Source of the DNA: JAFGSI01 sp041287425
Lineage (GTDB): Bacteria > Chloroflexota > Anaerolineae > Anaerolineales > Villigracilaceae
Direction of reading: 5' to 3'
Assembly (NCBI GenBank): GCA_041287425.1
Contig: JBEULG010000007.1
Span: forward strand, 96,976 to 160,975
Length of the DNA: 64,000 bases
Under the pieces are notes generated by a model that saw nothing but the letters and a program-made list of their open reading frames with translations, was not told the DNA's origin and made no database searches. Position 1 is the first letter of the stretch, and every line of letters begins with the position of its first letter. Of the stretch, positions 26,764 through 36,590 are shown in pieces. A program made the position numbers and the translations under genes.

Positions 26764-28365
26764 TTACGGCGGGCAGCCTTCGGCGGGGGCAGGAATGATG
26801 TCGTTCGGATGGTTGGCATGGCCGCCGATGTCGCCGCTGGCGAAGTAGAGGGTTTGACAATTGCTGTGATAATCGGTGCAATGGCAAATGGTGATGCCTT
26901 GCGGCGGCTGGGTGGGCGGCGGCTGGGTGGGCGGCGATTGGGTGGACGCAGGGCTGGTGGCGGTCGAAGAGACTGGCGTGCGGCTTGAGGAAGAGGGGAC
27001 GGTTGAGGATGCGGTCGGCGTCGCCGTGCGGCTGGGCGTGGCGGTGGCGGTAGCGGCGCGGGCGGTTGGGGTTCCGGCGGTCTGGCTGGGGGTTGGACCG
27101 AGGCCGGTCGCCAGGGCGGCCTGGGCGGTGGCCGGATTGACGGGCTGGATGTCCTGGGGAGCGCAAAACTGGCCGCTCAGGGTGCAGGCCACCGCCAGGT
27201 CCGACTCGGACAGGGGGAGCGGTTCAGACGGCGGCCCGCTCGCCTCCATGCCGTTCTCGCCGCCGAGCGGGACGCTCACCGATTGGCCGGCGCCGAAGAA
27301 GACGAGGTGGCCGTCGGCCAGGATGCTGGCGGAGCCTTCATAGACAGAGACGACCATCTCGCCGCCGGCTGTGGCGCGCAGGCTGGCGCTGCCCATCAGG
27401 GTCAGTTCGGCGCCGTTGACGCTGAAGCGGAGGCCCGCCCCGCTCGGCATGCTGATCAGGATGCCGTCGAAGGGCACCTGCTCGCAGACTACCTGGCCCA
27501 GTTCGCTGGAGAAGTAGAAGGATTGCAGGTTGGGGGCCGGGTTTTCGAGGCTGGTGTTGCCGAAGACGACCAGGGTGACGTTCTCGCCCGGCAGGGAGCG
27601 CGGCAAATTGGCCGTGACTCGAAAGATGGCAATGCCCCATTTCTGTTGGGCGAGGTCGAGGGGGGAGGCTGAAAGGCGCACCAAGTCTTGTACCTGGATG
27701 ACATCGCCGCGCTGCGAAAAGGAAAGGTTGTCGCCGGGGACCAGTTCGGCTTCGACGGTGTCGTTGCCGTAACAGACCTGGTTGGGGCCGATGCGTTCGC
27801 ACAAATCGGCAGAGGCCTGCATAGCCTGTTCGATCAAGCGCTGGCAGTCGGCCGCCGCGCTGGCGGTCGAGCGGCCGCTTTCGCCGCCGGAGAAGATGCC
27901 GGCGTTGTACAGGGCGGTGACTCCCAACAGGGCGCAGGAAAGGAAAAAGCAGAAGGCGATCAAGCCGGCGAGCGGTTCGCGGCGTCTCTTCCTGGGGCGC
28001 GAAAGGGGAGGCTTTTTTGGAGACAGGGCTTGCACGGCGGTTGAGGCAGGCGGCGCAGGCAGATCGGAGTCCCCCGCCGCGGCCGGGTTTGCAACGGGCG
28101 GCACGGTCGGCGGGGGAGGGCGCAACAGGCTGAGGCGTCGGCGCGCCTCGGCATGCTCTGGCTGGAGATGGAGGATGCGCTCCAGGCAGTCGATTTCTTC
28201 CTGGGGCGTGTAACAGGCCTGGGAGAGATACTCCCAGGCGGTGATGTTTTGGTCGTCCTGTAAGAGAATTTGACGAATGACCTGGCGCGCTTGGGCCTTC
28301 TGACCGTTCTCGAGCAGACGGGCGGCTTGTTGCAACCATTCATGCGGCGAACCGGGCTGATTCAT
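26764..28365 (-). CDS. Membrane protein with TPR-like head, FecR-like domain and ICH/GHxxH C-terminal repeat unit
   Basis: A 533-aa protein from the ATG at 28365 (MNQPGSPHEWLQQAARLLENG). The cytoplasmic head (about 5-80) is TPR-like. Basic RPRKRRREPLAGL precedes a membrane helix (about 133-152, IAFCFFLSCALLGVTALYN). The extracytoplasmic part (about 165-385) resembles a FecR/iron-dicitrate-sensor beta region (VNGAELTLMGSASLRA, SVYEGSASILADGHLVFFGAGQSVSVP). A Thr/Ser/Pro linker leads to a Cys/His-rich end (ITICHCTDYHSNCQTLYF, GGHANHPNDIIPAP) that matches a unit common at the ends of bacterial surface proteins (ICHATG...GHxxHxxDIIPAP). The longer reading upstream overlaps the FHA gene in another frame and is not used. 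Confidence 0.75.
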   Translation of the reverse strand: MNQPGSPHEWLQQAARLLENGQKAQARQVIRQILLQDDQNITAWEYLSQACYTPQEEIDCLERILHLQPEHAEARRRLSLLRPPPPTVPPVANPAAAGDSDLPAPPASTAVQALSPKKPPLSRPRKRRREPLAGLIAFCFFLSCALLGVTALYNAGIFSGGESGRSTASAAADCQRLIEQAMQASADLCERIGPNQVCYGNDTVEAELVPGDNLSFSQRGDVIQVQDLVRLSASPLDLAQQKWGIAIFRVTANLPRSLPGENVTLVVFGNTSLENPAPNLQSFYFSSELGQVVCEQVPFDGILISMPSGAGLRFSVNGAELTLMGSASLRATAGGEMVVSVYEGSASILADGHLVFFGAGQSVSVPLGGENGMEASGPPSEPLPLSESDLAVACTLSGQFCAPQDIQPVNPATAQAALATGLGPTPSQTAGTPTARAATATATPSRTATPTASSTVPSSSSRTPVSSTATSPASTQSPPTQPPPTQPPQGITICHCTDYHSNCQTLYFASGDIGGHANHPNDIIPAPAEGCPP

Positions 28366-28384
28366 TTTCGGGGAGGAGAGACGG

Positions 28385-28936
28385 CTAAGGACGCGGGTCT
28401 TCCCGGAAAGTGATAAAGATGCGCATCTTGCCCATCCGAATGAGGTCGCCGTGCGAGAGGGGATAAGGCTGGTTGGGCAGCATGCGCTTGTCGAGCAGGT
28501 AACTGCCGTTGGTGCTGCCCAAATCCATGACCTCGTATCCCTCGCTGGCGCGGCGGATGAGCAGATGCCGGCGCGAAACGCCTTTTTCCAGCGCACCGTA
28601 AGGCCGCAAGTCCACGATGATTTCCTCGGAGGAGGCCTCCTCTTTGCTGTCGCTGACGCGGCCGAGGACGAATTCGTCATCGTACATGACGGCAATGGGT
28701 TTGATGTCGCCTGCCAGGTAGATGGCCACGCCCCGGATGGGCGGCGGCACGCGGCTCAGTTCGGTGATGGTCTCTTCTGCTGCTGGCAAGCCCCTTTCCG
28801 CCCCCAGATTGAGCGTGCTGGTGTCGCTTTGCCCGTTAGCCTTTTCCAGCGGCGTCCCGCAGATGATGCAGGTTTCCGCATCTGGGCGGTTCTTATGGCC
28901 GCAGGCCGGGCAGAGTTTTTCGGGCAAGGCATTCAT
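28385..28936 (-). CDS. Zinc-ribbon plus FHA domain protein (paralogue 2)
   Basis: A 183-aa protein. The zinc ribbon (CPACGHKNRPDAETCIICGTPL) and FHA domain (FVLGRVS, GVSRRHLLIRRASEGYEV, DLGSTNGSYLLDKRM) are colinear with the gene at 23818-24360. It is the first gene of a likely operon FHA, FecR-like, kinase (gaps 19 and 24 nt). GGAGAAAG lies 10-12 nt before the ATG, a weak ribosome site. Confidence 0.9.
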   Translation of the reverse strand: MNALPEKLCPACGHKNRPDAETCIICGTPLEKANGQSDTSTLNLGAERGLPAAEETITELSRVPPPIRGVAIYLAGDIKPIAVMYDDEFVLGRVSDSKEEASSEEIIVDLRPYGALEKGVSRRHLLIRRASEGYEVMDLGSTNGSYLLDKRMLPNQPYPLSHGDLIRMGKMRIFITFREDPRP

Positions 28937-29075
28937 AATTCTGTGCTTTCTCCAACAATGCTATTGGCCGCTTTGTTAACGAATGAAGAGGCAAGACTAA
29001 CTGATTCAATCATACAACGAAATCTTTGGGAAGGCAATCCGACTTCGGTCATTATCGTAACCACGTTTTTTGTGC

Positions 29076-29081
29076 TATCAT
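29076..29081 (+). promoter_or_regulatory. -10 element 8 nt before the start at 29090 (leaderless candidate)
   Basis: TATCAT, then ACAGGCGT, then ATG. No Shine-Dalgarno; the -35 is weak. Confidence 0.45.
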
Positions 29082-29089
29082 ACAGGCGT

Positions 29090-29569
29090 ATGGAGCGTCG
29101 GCGTCTGTTTCCGTATTTGCTGCTGAACGTGCTGGTCTCGGCCGTTGTGACCGGCAGCATCCTGTACTTCTACGACCGCGCCTACCGCGCCGACTGCGGC
29201 CGGGCGCCGCTCATTCCCACCCTGCCGCTGCCGGCGAATGCCACTCCCCTGGCCGATCAGGTCCATGTGGATATCGTCAGCATCATCGGTGCCGGCTCAC
29301 CCGTCAGCGAGATTGTGGTCATCCAGAACAACGGTCAGGAGGCGGTCGTCCTCACCGGCTGGCGCTTACAGGATAGCGATGGGGCGGTTTATCTCTTCCC
29401 TCAGTTGACCCTCCACCCCGGCGCCTCGGTGCAGGTCCATACCGCCAGCGGGACGGATACTGCCATCGACCTGTACTGGGGCGGCAGCACTTCCCTCTGG
29501 CAGGCAGGCGAAATCGCCTCGCTCTACGATTCTCAGGGTATACTTCGGGCACTCTATCGCGTGCCCTGA
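29090..29569 (+). CDS. Exported or membrane-anchored protein with lamin-tail-like domain
   Basis: A 159-aa protein: MERRRLFPYLLLNVLVSAVV is a basic head and signal-anchor helix. The rest (about 45-155) is a beta domain with VDIVSIIGAGSPVSEIVVIQN, LTGWRLQDSDGAVYLFPQLTLHPGASVQVHTA and GEIASLYDSQGILRALYRV. This is the pattern of lamin-tail (LTD) immunoglobulin-like domains found on bacterial extracellular proteins. The partner or ligand is unknown. It lies 28 nt upstream of dnaX and diverges from the FHA operon. Confidence 0.75.
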   Translation: MERRRLFPYLLLNVLVSAVVTGSILYFYDRAYRADCGRAPLIPTLPLPANATPLADQVHVDIVSIIGAGSPVSEIVVIQNNGQEAVVLTGWRLQDSDGAVYLFPQLTLHPGASVQVHTASGTDTAIDLYWGGSTSLWQAGEIASLYDSQGILRALYRVP

Positions 29570-29597
29570 AACTTTTTTTCCGAGAAACTGCAGGCCC

Positions 29598-31112
29598 ATG
29601 TCTCAAGCCCTCTACCGTAAATGGCGCCCCCAAACCTGGGAAGAATTGGTCGGACAGCCTCACATCGTCCAGACCCTGCGCAATGCTGTCGCCGGCGAGC
29701 GCGTGGTTCATGCCTATCTGTTTGCCGGGCCGCGCGGCACCGGCAAGACGACCGCCGCCCGCCTGTTGGCCAAAGCCGTCAACTGCCTCGACTCCGACCC
29801 GGCCAGGCGTCCCTGCAACCAATGCGAACACTGCCGGGCGGTCAACGAGGGCCGCTTCCTTGACTTGATCGAGATCGACGCCGCCTCCCAGACCGGCGTG
29901 GACGACGTGCGCGATCTGCGCGACAAAATCAATTTCGCCCCCAACCAGGGCAAGTACAAAGTTTACATCATTGACGAAGTCCACATGTTCTCCAACAGCG
30001 CCTTCAACGCCCTGCTGAAGACGCTCGAAGAACCGCCGCCGCATGCCATCTTTGTGCTGGCGACCACCGAGATTCACAAGATTCCGCCCACGGTCCTGTC
30101 GCGCTGTCAGCGCCACGAGTTCCGCCGCCTGCCGCTGGAAACCATCGTGGACCAACTGGCACGCATCGCTGCCAGCGAAAACATCCAGGCCGACCCGCAG
30201 GCGCTGACCCTCATCGCCCGTCAGGCCGCCGGCGGATTGCGGGATGCCATCTCTCTGCTCGACCAACTGGCCTCGACGGGAGGCCGCGTCGACCTGCCGC
30301 TCGTCCAGACCGTCCTCGGCACTGCCGCCAATCAGACCGTCCTGGACCTGATGGATGCCATCCTCGACCGGACTCCGGCCGCCGGCATGGACGCCCTCCA
30401 CGCCGCCCTCGACGCCGGCGCCGACGCCCGTCTGCTGGCCCGCCAGGTGGTGGATTACTTGCGCGCCCTGCTGCTGCTTCGGATGAACCCCGCCGCCCGC
30501 CCAGACCTGCCGGCCGAGGTCCGTCCGCAGGCCGAACGCCACGCCGCCGGTTTTTCGAGCGAACAACTCCTGAGCATGATTCGGGCCTTCAACGCCGCGG
30601 CCGTCGAACAGCGCGGCAACTGGCAGCCGGCGCTCCCGCTCGAACTGGCCCTGGTCGAGGCCTGCGAGGAGCGCCCTTCTGCCGGCCCGCCGCCGGCGCC
30701 ACGAACGATGGGCGAACCGCGGCCGGCGCGTCCGGCGTCGTCTGCCCAAGCGTCCCCCTCCCCCGGAAACACCGACCTGGCCCAGGTGGCCAAAGCCTGG
30801 AAACAAATCCGGGCCCTCATCAAACCGCAAAGCGCCTCTCTCGAAGGCTTGCTCAATTCTTGTACCTTGTTAGAAATCAAGGACGGAACGCTTGTTCTGG
30901 GATTTTCCAGCGATGTCTTGTGTTCCAAAGCCGACAAGCCCGAACAATTGGAACTGATCCGCCAGGCGATTGCCGCCGTCACCGGGCTGAGGCTTTCTGT
31001 TCGCTGCGTGGTCTCGAACGTCCGGCAGCCCCGGCGCGGCGAGGTCAGGGCTGACGGCATGGTCGCCGCGGCGCTCAAAGCCGGCGGCGAGGTGGTGGAT
31101 ATCCAAGAGTGA
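29598..31112 (+). CDS. dnaX: DNA polymerase III subunit gamma/tau
   Basis: A 504-aa clamp-loader ATPase. ALYRKWRPQTWEELVGQ is the N-terminal signature. Walker A is GPRGTGKTT (44-52), the zinc Cys are 63, 73, 76 and 79, Walker B is VYIIDEVHM and sensor 1 is FVLATTEIHKIP. The C-terminal region after about 365 is Pro/Ala-rich, followed by a tau-like domain (KAWKQIRALIKPQSASLEGLL). No strong ribosome site is seen. The order dnaX, ybaB, recR is the classic recombination/replication operon. Confidence 0.96.
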   Translation: MSQALYRKWRPQTWEELVGQPHIVQTLRNAVAGERVVHAYLFAGPRGTGKTTAARLLAKAVNCLDSDPARRPCNQCEHCRAVNEGRFLDLIEIDAASQTGVDDVRDLRDKINFAPNQGKYKVYIIDEVHMFSNSAFNALLKTLEEPPPHAIFVLATTEIHKIPPTVLSRCQRHEFRRLPLETIVDQLARIAASENIQADPQALTLIARQAAGGLRDAISLLDQLASTGGRVDLPLVQTVLGTAANQTVLDLMDAILDRTPAAGMDALHAALDAGADARLLARQVVDYLRALLLLRMNPAARPDLPAEVRPQAERHAAGFSSEQLLSMIRAFNAAAVEQRGNWQPALPLELALVEACEERPSAGPPPAPRTMGEPRPARPASSAQASPSPGNTDLAQVAKAWKQIRALIKPQSASLEGLLNSCTLLEIKDGTLVLGFSSDVLCSKADKPEQLELIRQAIAAVTGLRLSVRCVVSNVRQPRRGEVRADGMVAAALKAGGEVVDIQE

Positions 31113-31154
31113 AATCATCTGGCGGTCACCTGCCAGATAGAACGAGGAGTGCGT

Positions 31155-31481
31155 ATGGCCAAGGGATTCAATCGTCCGACGGGCAGCGGAGGCGGGGGAA
31201 TGTTGCAGCAACTCCAGCGCCTGCAGCAGCAAATTGCCGAGGCGCAGGAACGCCTGGCGCAGGAGACCGTCACCGCTACGGCGGGCGGCGGAGCGGTGAC
31301 CGTAACGATGACCGGCGACCAGAAATGCCGCTCCGTATCCATCGATCCGGCCGTTTTGCAGGACGCCGATGCCGAAATGCTCCAGGATTTGCTGCTGACG
31401 GCGGTCAATCTGGCGCTGGAAAAATCCCGCGAACTCCAGCAGCAGGTCATGGGTCCGCTGGCGGGTGGGCTTCCGTTCTAG
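31155..31481 (+). CDS. ybaB: YbaB/EbfC family nucleoid-associated protein
   Basis: A 108-aa DNA-binding protein starting MAKGFNRPTGSGGGGMLQQL. GAGGAG lies 5 nt before the ATG at 31155; an in-frame GTG two codons earlier is too close to it. The helical region (LQRLQQQIAEAQERLAQE) followed by VTATAGGGAVTVTMTGDQKCRSVSIDP is typical. It lies between dnaX and recR as usual. Confidence 0.93.
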   Translation: MAKGFNRPTGSGGGGMLQQLQRLQQQIAEAQERLAQETVTATAGGGAVTVTMTGDQKCRSVSIDPAVLQDADAEMLQDLLLTAVNLALEKSRELQQQVMGPLAGGLPF

Positions 31482-31518
31482 CCTGCCCCCGTGCCACGTT
31501 CCCTCATGTCGGGGACGT

Positions 31519-31548
31519 GACACGGGAACACTTGACACGGGAACACTT
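31519..31548 (+). repeat. Two perfect tandem copies of a 15-bp unit upstream of recR
   Basis: GACACGGGAACACTT occurs twice in a row, ending 1 nt before the recR ATG. A partly inverted GTGCCACGTTCCC lies just upstream (about 31490). The unit supplies GGGAA as a weak ribosome site, so the duplication doubles that site. Confidence 0.85.
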
Positions 31549-31549
31549 C

Positions 31550-32152
31550 ATGTTACCTGATCCCATCCAAAATCTGATTTACGCCCTCGAGCGTCTTCCC
31601 GGCATTGGCCCGAAGACGGCCTCGCGCCTGGCCTTCTACCTTTTGCGCGCGCCGGATGAACTGGTCAACTCTCTGGCCGATGCGCTTGCCGCCCTCAAGA
31701 CCCAGATTGCTTTCTGTGAGGAATGCTTCAATATCACCTCTGCCGGTCGCCGGCGCTGTGAGATTTGTGACAACCCGCAGCGGGATGGCTCGGTGTTATG
31801 TGTGGTCGAGGAGCCGCTGGACGTGCTGGCGCTGGAGCGAGTAGGGGCGTTTCAGGGCAAATATCATGTGCTGCACGGTCTGCTTTCTCCTATCGAGGGC
31901 ATTGGGCCGAACGATCTCAAGATTGCGCCTCTGTTGGAGCGGGTAGCGGCCGGAGGGGTGCGCGAGGTGATTCTGGCGACCAATCCGAGCATGGAGGGCG
32001 ATGCCACAGCCCTATATTTGCGGAAACAATTGCAGCCCCTGGGGGTGCAGGTGACGCGCCTGGCGCGCGGCCTGCCCGTCGGCGGCGACCTGGAATACGC
32101 CGACCAGAATACCTTGTTGCGTGCCTTGACCGGCCGCCAGGAAATGCCTTGA
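31550..32152 (+). CDS. recR: Recombination mediator RecR
   Basis: A 200-aa protein that acts with RecO and RecF to load RecA at gaps. The helix-hairpin-helix is LPGIGPKTASRLAFYLL; the zinc finger Cys are 56, 59, 70 and 73 (CEECFNITSAGRRRCEIC); the Toprim domain begins LCVVEEPLDVLALE and includes ILATNPSMEGDATALYL; the end is LPVGGDLEYADQNTLLRAL. Normal length. It is the last gene before the rRNA promoter. Confidence 0.96.
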   Translation: MLPDPIQNLIYALERLPGIGPKTASRLAFYLLRAPDELVNSLADALAALKTQIAFCEECFNITSAGRRRCEICDNPQRDGSVLCVVEEPLDVLALERVGAFQGKYHVLHGLLSPIEGIGPNDLKIAPLLERVAAGGVREVILATNPSMEGDATALYLRKQLQPLGVQVTRLARGLPVGGDLEYADQNTLLRALTGRQEMP

Positions 32153-32187
32153 GGGGCGGTTTCGACCTTAAAATTTTTGGAAAATGC

Positions 32188-32215
32188 TTGACAAGAGAAG
32201 CCAGATGCGTATAAT
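32188..32215 (+). promoter_or_regulatory. rrn operon promoter
   Basis: TTGACA (32188-32193), a 16-nt spacer and TATAAT (32210-32215), both perfect hexamers, preceded by an AT-rich UP-like stretch (TTAAAATTTTTGGAAAA). A second TTGACA at 32261 has no matching -10. Confidence 0.93.
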
Positions 32216-32494
32216 GAGAACGCACAGTTACCCACTCAGATCTCGTCTGCGGACAGATCGTTGACAATCGAGAAACGTCTCGCGTCAGAGACCCAAGACG
32301 GTATGTTTTGCAGTCTGACGAGCCGATGTTGAAGGATAAACATCGGCGCTTTCGTCTCTCTGACCCTTGACAGAAAGGGATGTCGCGGGTAGAATTCCGC
32401 CCGCTTTGTCCACAGGACCTTAACAACTGAAGAGTGATAGGAAGTCAAGCCTAGTCGTTCTTTCATCCGTAACTGACACTCGCAAGAGTGATTT
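32216..32494 (+). other. 16S rRNA leader with antitermination/processing structures
   Basis: Contains the hairpin GCCGATGTT/AACATCGGC (32322-32347), possibly boxB-like. The 21-nt segment 32424-32444 is complementary at 20 of 21 positions to 34098-34118 beyond the 16S 3' end and would form the RNase III processing stalk of 16S. No protein-coding gene. Confidence 0.7.
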
Positions 32495-34005
<1,511 letters not shown>

Positions 34006-34136
34006 TAGAGTGCTGAGCAATGGTCCAGCCGCGAGGCAGACCGGCGCTCGACCGCAAATCTCTCGTTCACGGTGGGCGAGAGTCGACCGAGGCGGCGCTT
34101 CCTATCACTCCTCAGTTGCTGAGGCCTGTGCCGGGC

Positions 34137-34210
34137 GGGCCTGTAGCTCAGTTGGTTAGAGCACAGTCCTGATAAGACTGGGGTCACTGGTTCGAATCCA
34201 GTCAGGCCCA
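34137..34210 (+). tRNA. tRNA-Ile, anticodon GAT
   Basis: GGGCCTG/CAGGCCC acceptor, GCTC/GAGC D-stem, CAGTC-CTGATAA-GACTG anticodon arm, ACTGG-TTCGAAT-CCAGT T-arm, discriminator A. CCA is not encoded (CCT follows). In the 16S-23S spacer as usual. Confidence 0.97.
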
Positions 34211-34232
34211 CCTGAACGTTCAGGAAGTGCTC

Positions 34233-34304
34233 GGGGATGTAGCTCAGCGGGAGAGCAGCGCCTTTGCAAGGCGAAGGCCACGGGTTCGAATCCCGTCATC
34301 TCCA
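34233..34304 (+). tRNA. tRNA-Ala, anticodon TGC
   Basis: GGGGATG/CATCTCC acceptor, anticodon arm GCGCC-TTTGCAA-GGCGA (one terminal mismatch), T-arm ACGGG-TTCGAAT-CCCGT, discriminator A. CCA not encoded. Second spacer tRNA, 22 nt after tRNA-Ile. Confidence 0.97.
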
Positions 34305-34602
34305 CTGGGCTGCTCGGCAAGGAGACCGAAAAATTTGAAGTTGATGATGGTCCTCAAACGTTAGCGGGAAGGCTGCAATCGCAGGGTAGGCAATCGCCCG
34401 GCGATGAGCCGGGCTGCTTTGTCGGAAAAAATGATTGACGGGCAAGCGATGCCCTTGACGCGAGTGAAGAGCATCGCTCGCCGGTCAACGCCGAAATGTC
34501 CGGCGTACAAGGCGAAGTCAGAACCTTGACAACCGAATAGCGACTGATAATGTAAGGTGATCTTTTTGTAAGCCGAAAAGTATCAATTTCTCCGCATCAC
34601 GT
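34305..34602 (+). other. tRNA-Ala to 23S spacer with processing structures
   Basis: A long hairpin, 34435-34452 with 34471-34488, pairs at 16 of 18 positions. CCGAAAAGTATCAA (34573-34586) is perfectly complementary to TTGATACTTTTCGG (38207-38220) past the 23S 3' end. With adjacent pairing of about 34590-34604 to 38189-38204 this forms the 23S processing stalk. No gene. Confidence 0.75.
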
Positions 34603-35082
34603 GGAGAAGCTACTAAGGGCTTACGGTGGATGCCTTGGCGCCAAATGCCGATGAAGGACGTGGGACACTGCGATAAGCCTCGGGTAGCCGTGAACAGGCG
34701 TTGATCCGGGGATGTCCGAATGGGGAAACCCGCCAGAGCGAACCTCTGGCATCCTCTGGCTGAACACATAGGCTGGAGGAGGGGAACCGCGGGAACTGAA
34801 ACATCTAAGTACCGCGAGGAAAAGAGATCATTCCCCTAGTAGTGGCGAGCGAACGGGGAACAGCCCAAACCGCCCGTGCTTGCACGGACGGGGTTGTAGG
34901 GTCCGGCATATGGAAGTTACCAATCAGTTGGTTAGCAGAAAGGTGTGGGAAAGCCTACCAAAGAGGGTGATAGTCCCGTATGTGAAAACCAACTGACTTC
35001 CGCTGGATACCTGAGTACTGCCGGGCACGCTAATCCGGCAGGAATCTGGGGAGTCCACTCTCCAAGGCTAAATACATTTGGC

Positions 35083-35122
<40 letters not shown>

Positions 35123-35728
35123 TCCCCCTGTTAGGGGAGTGAAATAGAACCTGAAACCGTAAGCCTACAAGCAGTCGGAGGGCTAATGGCGTGTCGGTGC
35201 GCCGGGGAAACCCGGCTGCGCGGCGCTAGGCCTGACGGCGTGCCTCTTGGAGAATGAGCCTGCGAGTTAATCTCAGCGGCGAGGTTAAGGGAGTGACACC
35301 CGTAGCCGTAGCGAAAGCGAGTCTGAATAGGGCGTATAGTCGTTGGGATTAGACCCGAAACCGGGTGAGCTACCCATGGCCAGGGTGAAGCGAGTCTAAC
35401 CGCTCGTGGAGGCCCGAACCTACTAACGTTGCAAAGTTAGGGGATGAGCTGTGGGTAGAGGTGATATGCCAACCGAACTCGGAGATAGCTGGTTCTCCTC
35501 GAAATAGCTTTAGGGCTAGCGTCATGCGTTTAGTATCGGAGGTAAAGCACTGGATGAGCTAGGGGGCTTACCGCTTACCGAACTCAACCAAACTCTGAAT
35601 GCCGATACTCCACAGCATGGCAGTCGGACTCCGGGAGATGAGTTTCGGGGTCGAGAGGGAAACAGCCCAGATCATCGGCTAAGGTCCTCAAGTCTACGCT
35701 AAGTGGGAAACGAGGTGAGGTTACTGGA

Positions 35729-35790
<62 letters not shown>

Positions 35791-36540
35791 TAGTGACCTT
35801 GCGCGGAAAACTTAACGGGGCTAAGCGTAGCACCGAAGCCATGGGTCTTGCCGCAAGGCAGGGCAGTAGAGGAGCGTTCCGCCGACGGGGAAGGTCGACC
35901 GTGAGGACGGCTGGAGTTGGCGGAAGTGAGAATGCAGGCATGAGTAGCGCACAAACACGTGAGAACCGTGTTCGCCGTAAATCTAAGGTTTCCGACGCCA
36001 GGTCATTCCGCGTCGGGTTAGTCGGGGCCTTAGCCGAGGCCGAAAGGCGTAGGTGATGGACATCCGGTCAACATTCCGGAACCATTTGGAAGGAGCGATG
36101 GGGGGACGCAACGAGGTAGGCCAGCCAGCGATTGGTCGTGCTGGTGCGATCCGTCTAGGCGTTGAGGCCGGTAGGAAAATCCGCCGGCTGAGCCGAGGCG
36201 AGAGCGTGCCCCCGAGGCATAAGTGGTTGAGCCTTGTTGCCGAGAAAAGCCCCTAAGCGTTGAATTCCAAATGCCCGTACCGCAATCCGACACCGGTAGA
36301 TGGGTAGAGTATACCAAGGCGAACGGGAGAACCCTCGTTAAGGAACTAGGCAATTTGACCCCGTAACTTCGGGAGAAGGGGTGCCCCCTGGCGTGTATGC
36401 GCCGGGGGGTCGCAGAGAAATGGTTCTAGTGACTGGTTAACAAAACCACAGGTCTCTGCTAAGCCGTAAGGCGATGTATAGGGGCTGACGCGTGCCCAGT
36501 GCCGGAAGGTTAAGGGGAGAGGTTAGCGCAAGCGAAGCTT

Positions 36541-36590
<50 letters not shown>

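Noticed and set aside
28366..28695. Upstream extension of the FecR-like gene
   Set aside because: Lies in another frame of the FHA gene and gives Ser/Arg-rich nonsense; the Met at 28365 is the first plausible start.
32261..32307. Second rRNA promoter (TTGACA at 32261)
   Set aside because: The nearest -10-like hexamer (TATGTT, 32302) is 35 nt away; spacing is wrong.
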